Source: Kiloniellaceae bacterium (GTDB lineage Bacteria; Pseudomonadota; Alphaproteobacteria; Kiloniellales; Kiloniellaceae). Taken from it: a stretch of 8,079 bases of DNA. A program made the position numbers and the translations under genes. Positions 6,685 to 8,079 of this stretch are shown here, piece by piece. Within the stretch, counting starts at the first letter, position 1; every line of letters starts with the position of its first letter. The notes beneath the pieces are model-generated. The model was not told the origin of the DNA and ran no database searches. It saw only the letters and a program-made list of their open reading frames with translations. The stretch is from positions 1 through 8,079 of the forward strand of contig JANQKX010000512.1 of the NCBI GenBank assembly GCA_028280915.1. Reading direction: 5' to 3'.

Positions 6685-8079
6685 ATGACCCCTCCCCGAA
6701 GCGCCGCTGCCCCCGAGATCAACATGGATAAGACCCCCGACCAAGTCCATCCCAGCGGGCAATCTGCCGACGGAGCCCCTGCCCAAGAGGCAGGTTCCGG
6801 CAATGCGGACGCCGCCACCGCAAGCCCCGCCGCCGAATCCTCGGACGGGACGGGCCAGCCCGCGCAAGCCGCGGCCGCCGGTGAGCAGATCCGGCCGGAC
6901 GAGGTCCTGACCGCCGCCGCCGAAACCTTCGACTGGCAGGTCGAGCCCGCCACCGTGGACTTCGAGGATCCCTTGATTGCCTGCCTTTCTACCTTGGCGG
7001 GCATGCTGCAACGCCCCATTTCCACCGCCGCCTTGAAGGCCGGCCTGCCCCATCAGAACCATCGCTTCACGCCGGAGCTGGCGGTGCGCGCCGCCGAACG
7101 GGCGGGCATCGGGGCCAAGATCATGAGCCGGCCCCAGATCGGCAAGATCTTGCCGGTCACCCTGCCGTGTATCTTGCTGTTGAAAGAAGGGCACGCCTGC
7201 ATCCTGGTGGCCCACAAGTCCAAGCGCGAGGTGGAGGTCATCATTCCCGACGGCGGCGGCGCCCGAAAGGCCCTGCCCCTTGATGAGCTACAGGAGCAAT
7301 ACACCGGCTACGCCCTCTTTGCCCGGCCCGAATACAAATTCGACGAGCGCGCCCAGGAAATCCGCCTCAAGCCGAGCAAGAACTGGTTCTGGGGAACCCT
7401 CAGCCAATTCTGGCCCATCTACAGTCACGTTGTCGTGGCCTCGATCCTGATCAACTGCTTTGCCTTGGCCACGCCCCTTTTCATCATGAACGTCTATGAC
7501 CGGGTGGTGCCCAACAACGCGATCGAGACCCTCTGGGTCCTGGCCATCGGGGTCTTGACGGTCTTCGGCTTCGAGTTCGTCATGCGCAACCTGCGCACTT
7601 ACTTCGTGGACGTGGCGGGCAAAAACGCCGACGTGATCATCGCCAGCCGGCTGCTGGAACAGCTCATGGCCACCCGCCTGGACAACCGGCCGCCGTCCAC
7701 CGGCGCCATGGCCAACAACCTGCGGGAATTCGAATCCCTGCGGGAGTTTTTCACCTCCGGCACCCTGGTGGCCCTGGTGGATTTGCCCTTTGTCTTTTTG
7801 TTCGTGACCGTGATCTGGCTGGTGTCCGGGCCGGTCGCCCTGATCCCCCTGGTCGCCATCCCCTTGGTTATTCTGGCCGGCATGATCCTGCAGTTCCCCC
7901 TGCGCAAGGTGGTCGAGAGCACCCAGCGGGAAGCGAACCAGAAGCATGCCCTCCTGGTGGAGACCATCGACGGGCTGGAGACCATCAAGGCCACCGCCGC
8001 GGAAGGCCGGGTCCAGCGCTCCTGGGAACGTTTCGTGGGCATGACCGCCGAATCCTCCGGCAAGGCCCGCTTCCTCTCA
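6685..8079 (+). CDS. lapB: Type I secretion ABC exporter, LapB/LssB family (permease-ATPase), partial, 3' end outside window
   Basis: This inner-membrane transporter would export a large RTX- or adhesin-type protein through a fusion protein and the TolC-family channel encoded divergently. 465 codons are visible. Residues 1 to about 90 are low-complexity, rich in Ala, Pro, Gly, Ser and acidic residues. Residues about 93-215 form a C39-peptidase-like domain: DPLIACLSTLAG (95-106) puts Pro where the catalytic Cys of C39 peptidases falls, while H170 remains. It is thus a non-cleaving, substrate-docking type of domain. The membrane domain begins near 245 (IYSHVVVASILINCFALATP), with FIMNVYDRVVPNNAIETLWVL typical of this family and further segments near 283-300 and 360-403. 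The Walker motifs are beyond the right edge. ATG 6685 has no good SD; ATG 6724 (M14) is no better, and the leader ORF upstream complicates the start. The symbol is by family resemblance. Confidence 0.9.
   Translation, partial: MTPPRSAAAPEINMDKTPDQVHPSGQSADGAPAQEAGSGNADAATASPAAESSDGTGQPAQAAAAGEQIRPDEVLTAAAETFDWQVEPATVDFEDPLIACLSTLAGMLQRPISTAALKAGLPHQNHRFTPELAVRAAERAGIGAKIMSRPQIGKILPVTLPCILLLKEGHACILVAHKSKREVEVIIPDGGGARKALPLDELQEQYTGYALFARPEYKFDERAQEIRLKPSKNWFWGTLSQFWPIYSHVVVASILINCFALATPLFIMNVYDRVVPNNAIETLWVLAIGVLTVFGFEFVMRNLRTYFVDVAGKNADVIIASRLLEQLMATRLDNRPPSTGAMANNLREFESLREFFTSGTLVALVDLPFVFLFVTVIWLVSGPVALIPLVAIPLVILAGMILQFPLRKVVESTQREANQKHALLVETIDGLETIKATAAEGRVQRSWERFVGMTAESSGKARFLS

Noticed and set aside
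6520..7215. Minus-strand open frame across the lapB 5' end and leader
   Set aside because: The product is Gly-rich without domain structure, and the plus strand carries the C39-like domain of an exporter.

Overview
The window is GC-rich, densely coded bacterial DNA that looks like a Pseudomonadota chromosome. An alphaproteobacterium is my best guess, from the overall gene style and a TTAACCAT half-site, but the lineage cannot be fixed from the sequence alone. No tRNA, rRNA, CRISPR array, insertion sequence or phage gene was seen.

Region 1 (1-3985, minus strand) is a leucine/isovalerate degradation cluster in the order liuB-liuC-liuD. It holds the methylcrotonyl-CoA carboxylase carboxyltransferase subunit (3985 to 2378), 3-methylglutaconyl-CoA hydratase (2377 to 1583) and the biotin-carboxylase subunit (GTG start at 1518, running off the left edge). 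The genes act in sequence: the carboxylase turns 3-methylcrotonyl-CoA into 3-methylglutaconyl-CoA and the hydratase turns that into HMG-CoA. The liuA dehydrogenase and a liuR regulator, which often precede this set, are not directly upstream here.

Region 2 (3986-4593) is a short divergent intergenic region with repeated GGTTA/TAACC elements, followed by a small conserved acidic protein of unknown function (4189-4533, plus strand). That gene converges on the next one across about 60 bases.

Region 3 (4594-8079) is a type I secretion locus. A TolC-family outer-membrane channel gene (minus strand, 5964 to 4594) is divergent from a LapB/LssB-type ABC exporter gene (plus strand, from 6685, running off the right edge). 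The exporter has a degenerate, probably inactive C39-like N-terminal domain, as is usual in transporters for giant RTX/adhesin substrates. The membrane-fusion protein and the substrate are not in the window and may lie to the right.

Between these two genes lie about 720 bases, AT-rich in the left two thirds. They hold a near-consensus promoter for the tolC gene, two good inverted repeats, a direct repeat, and an SD-equipped 12-codon leader ORF in frame with the exporter gene. The leader's UAG stop sits in the loop of a GC-rich hairpin. This control region is the least explained part of the window. I found no clear evidence of a wholly new system.
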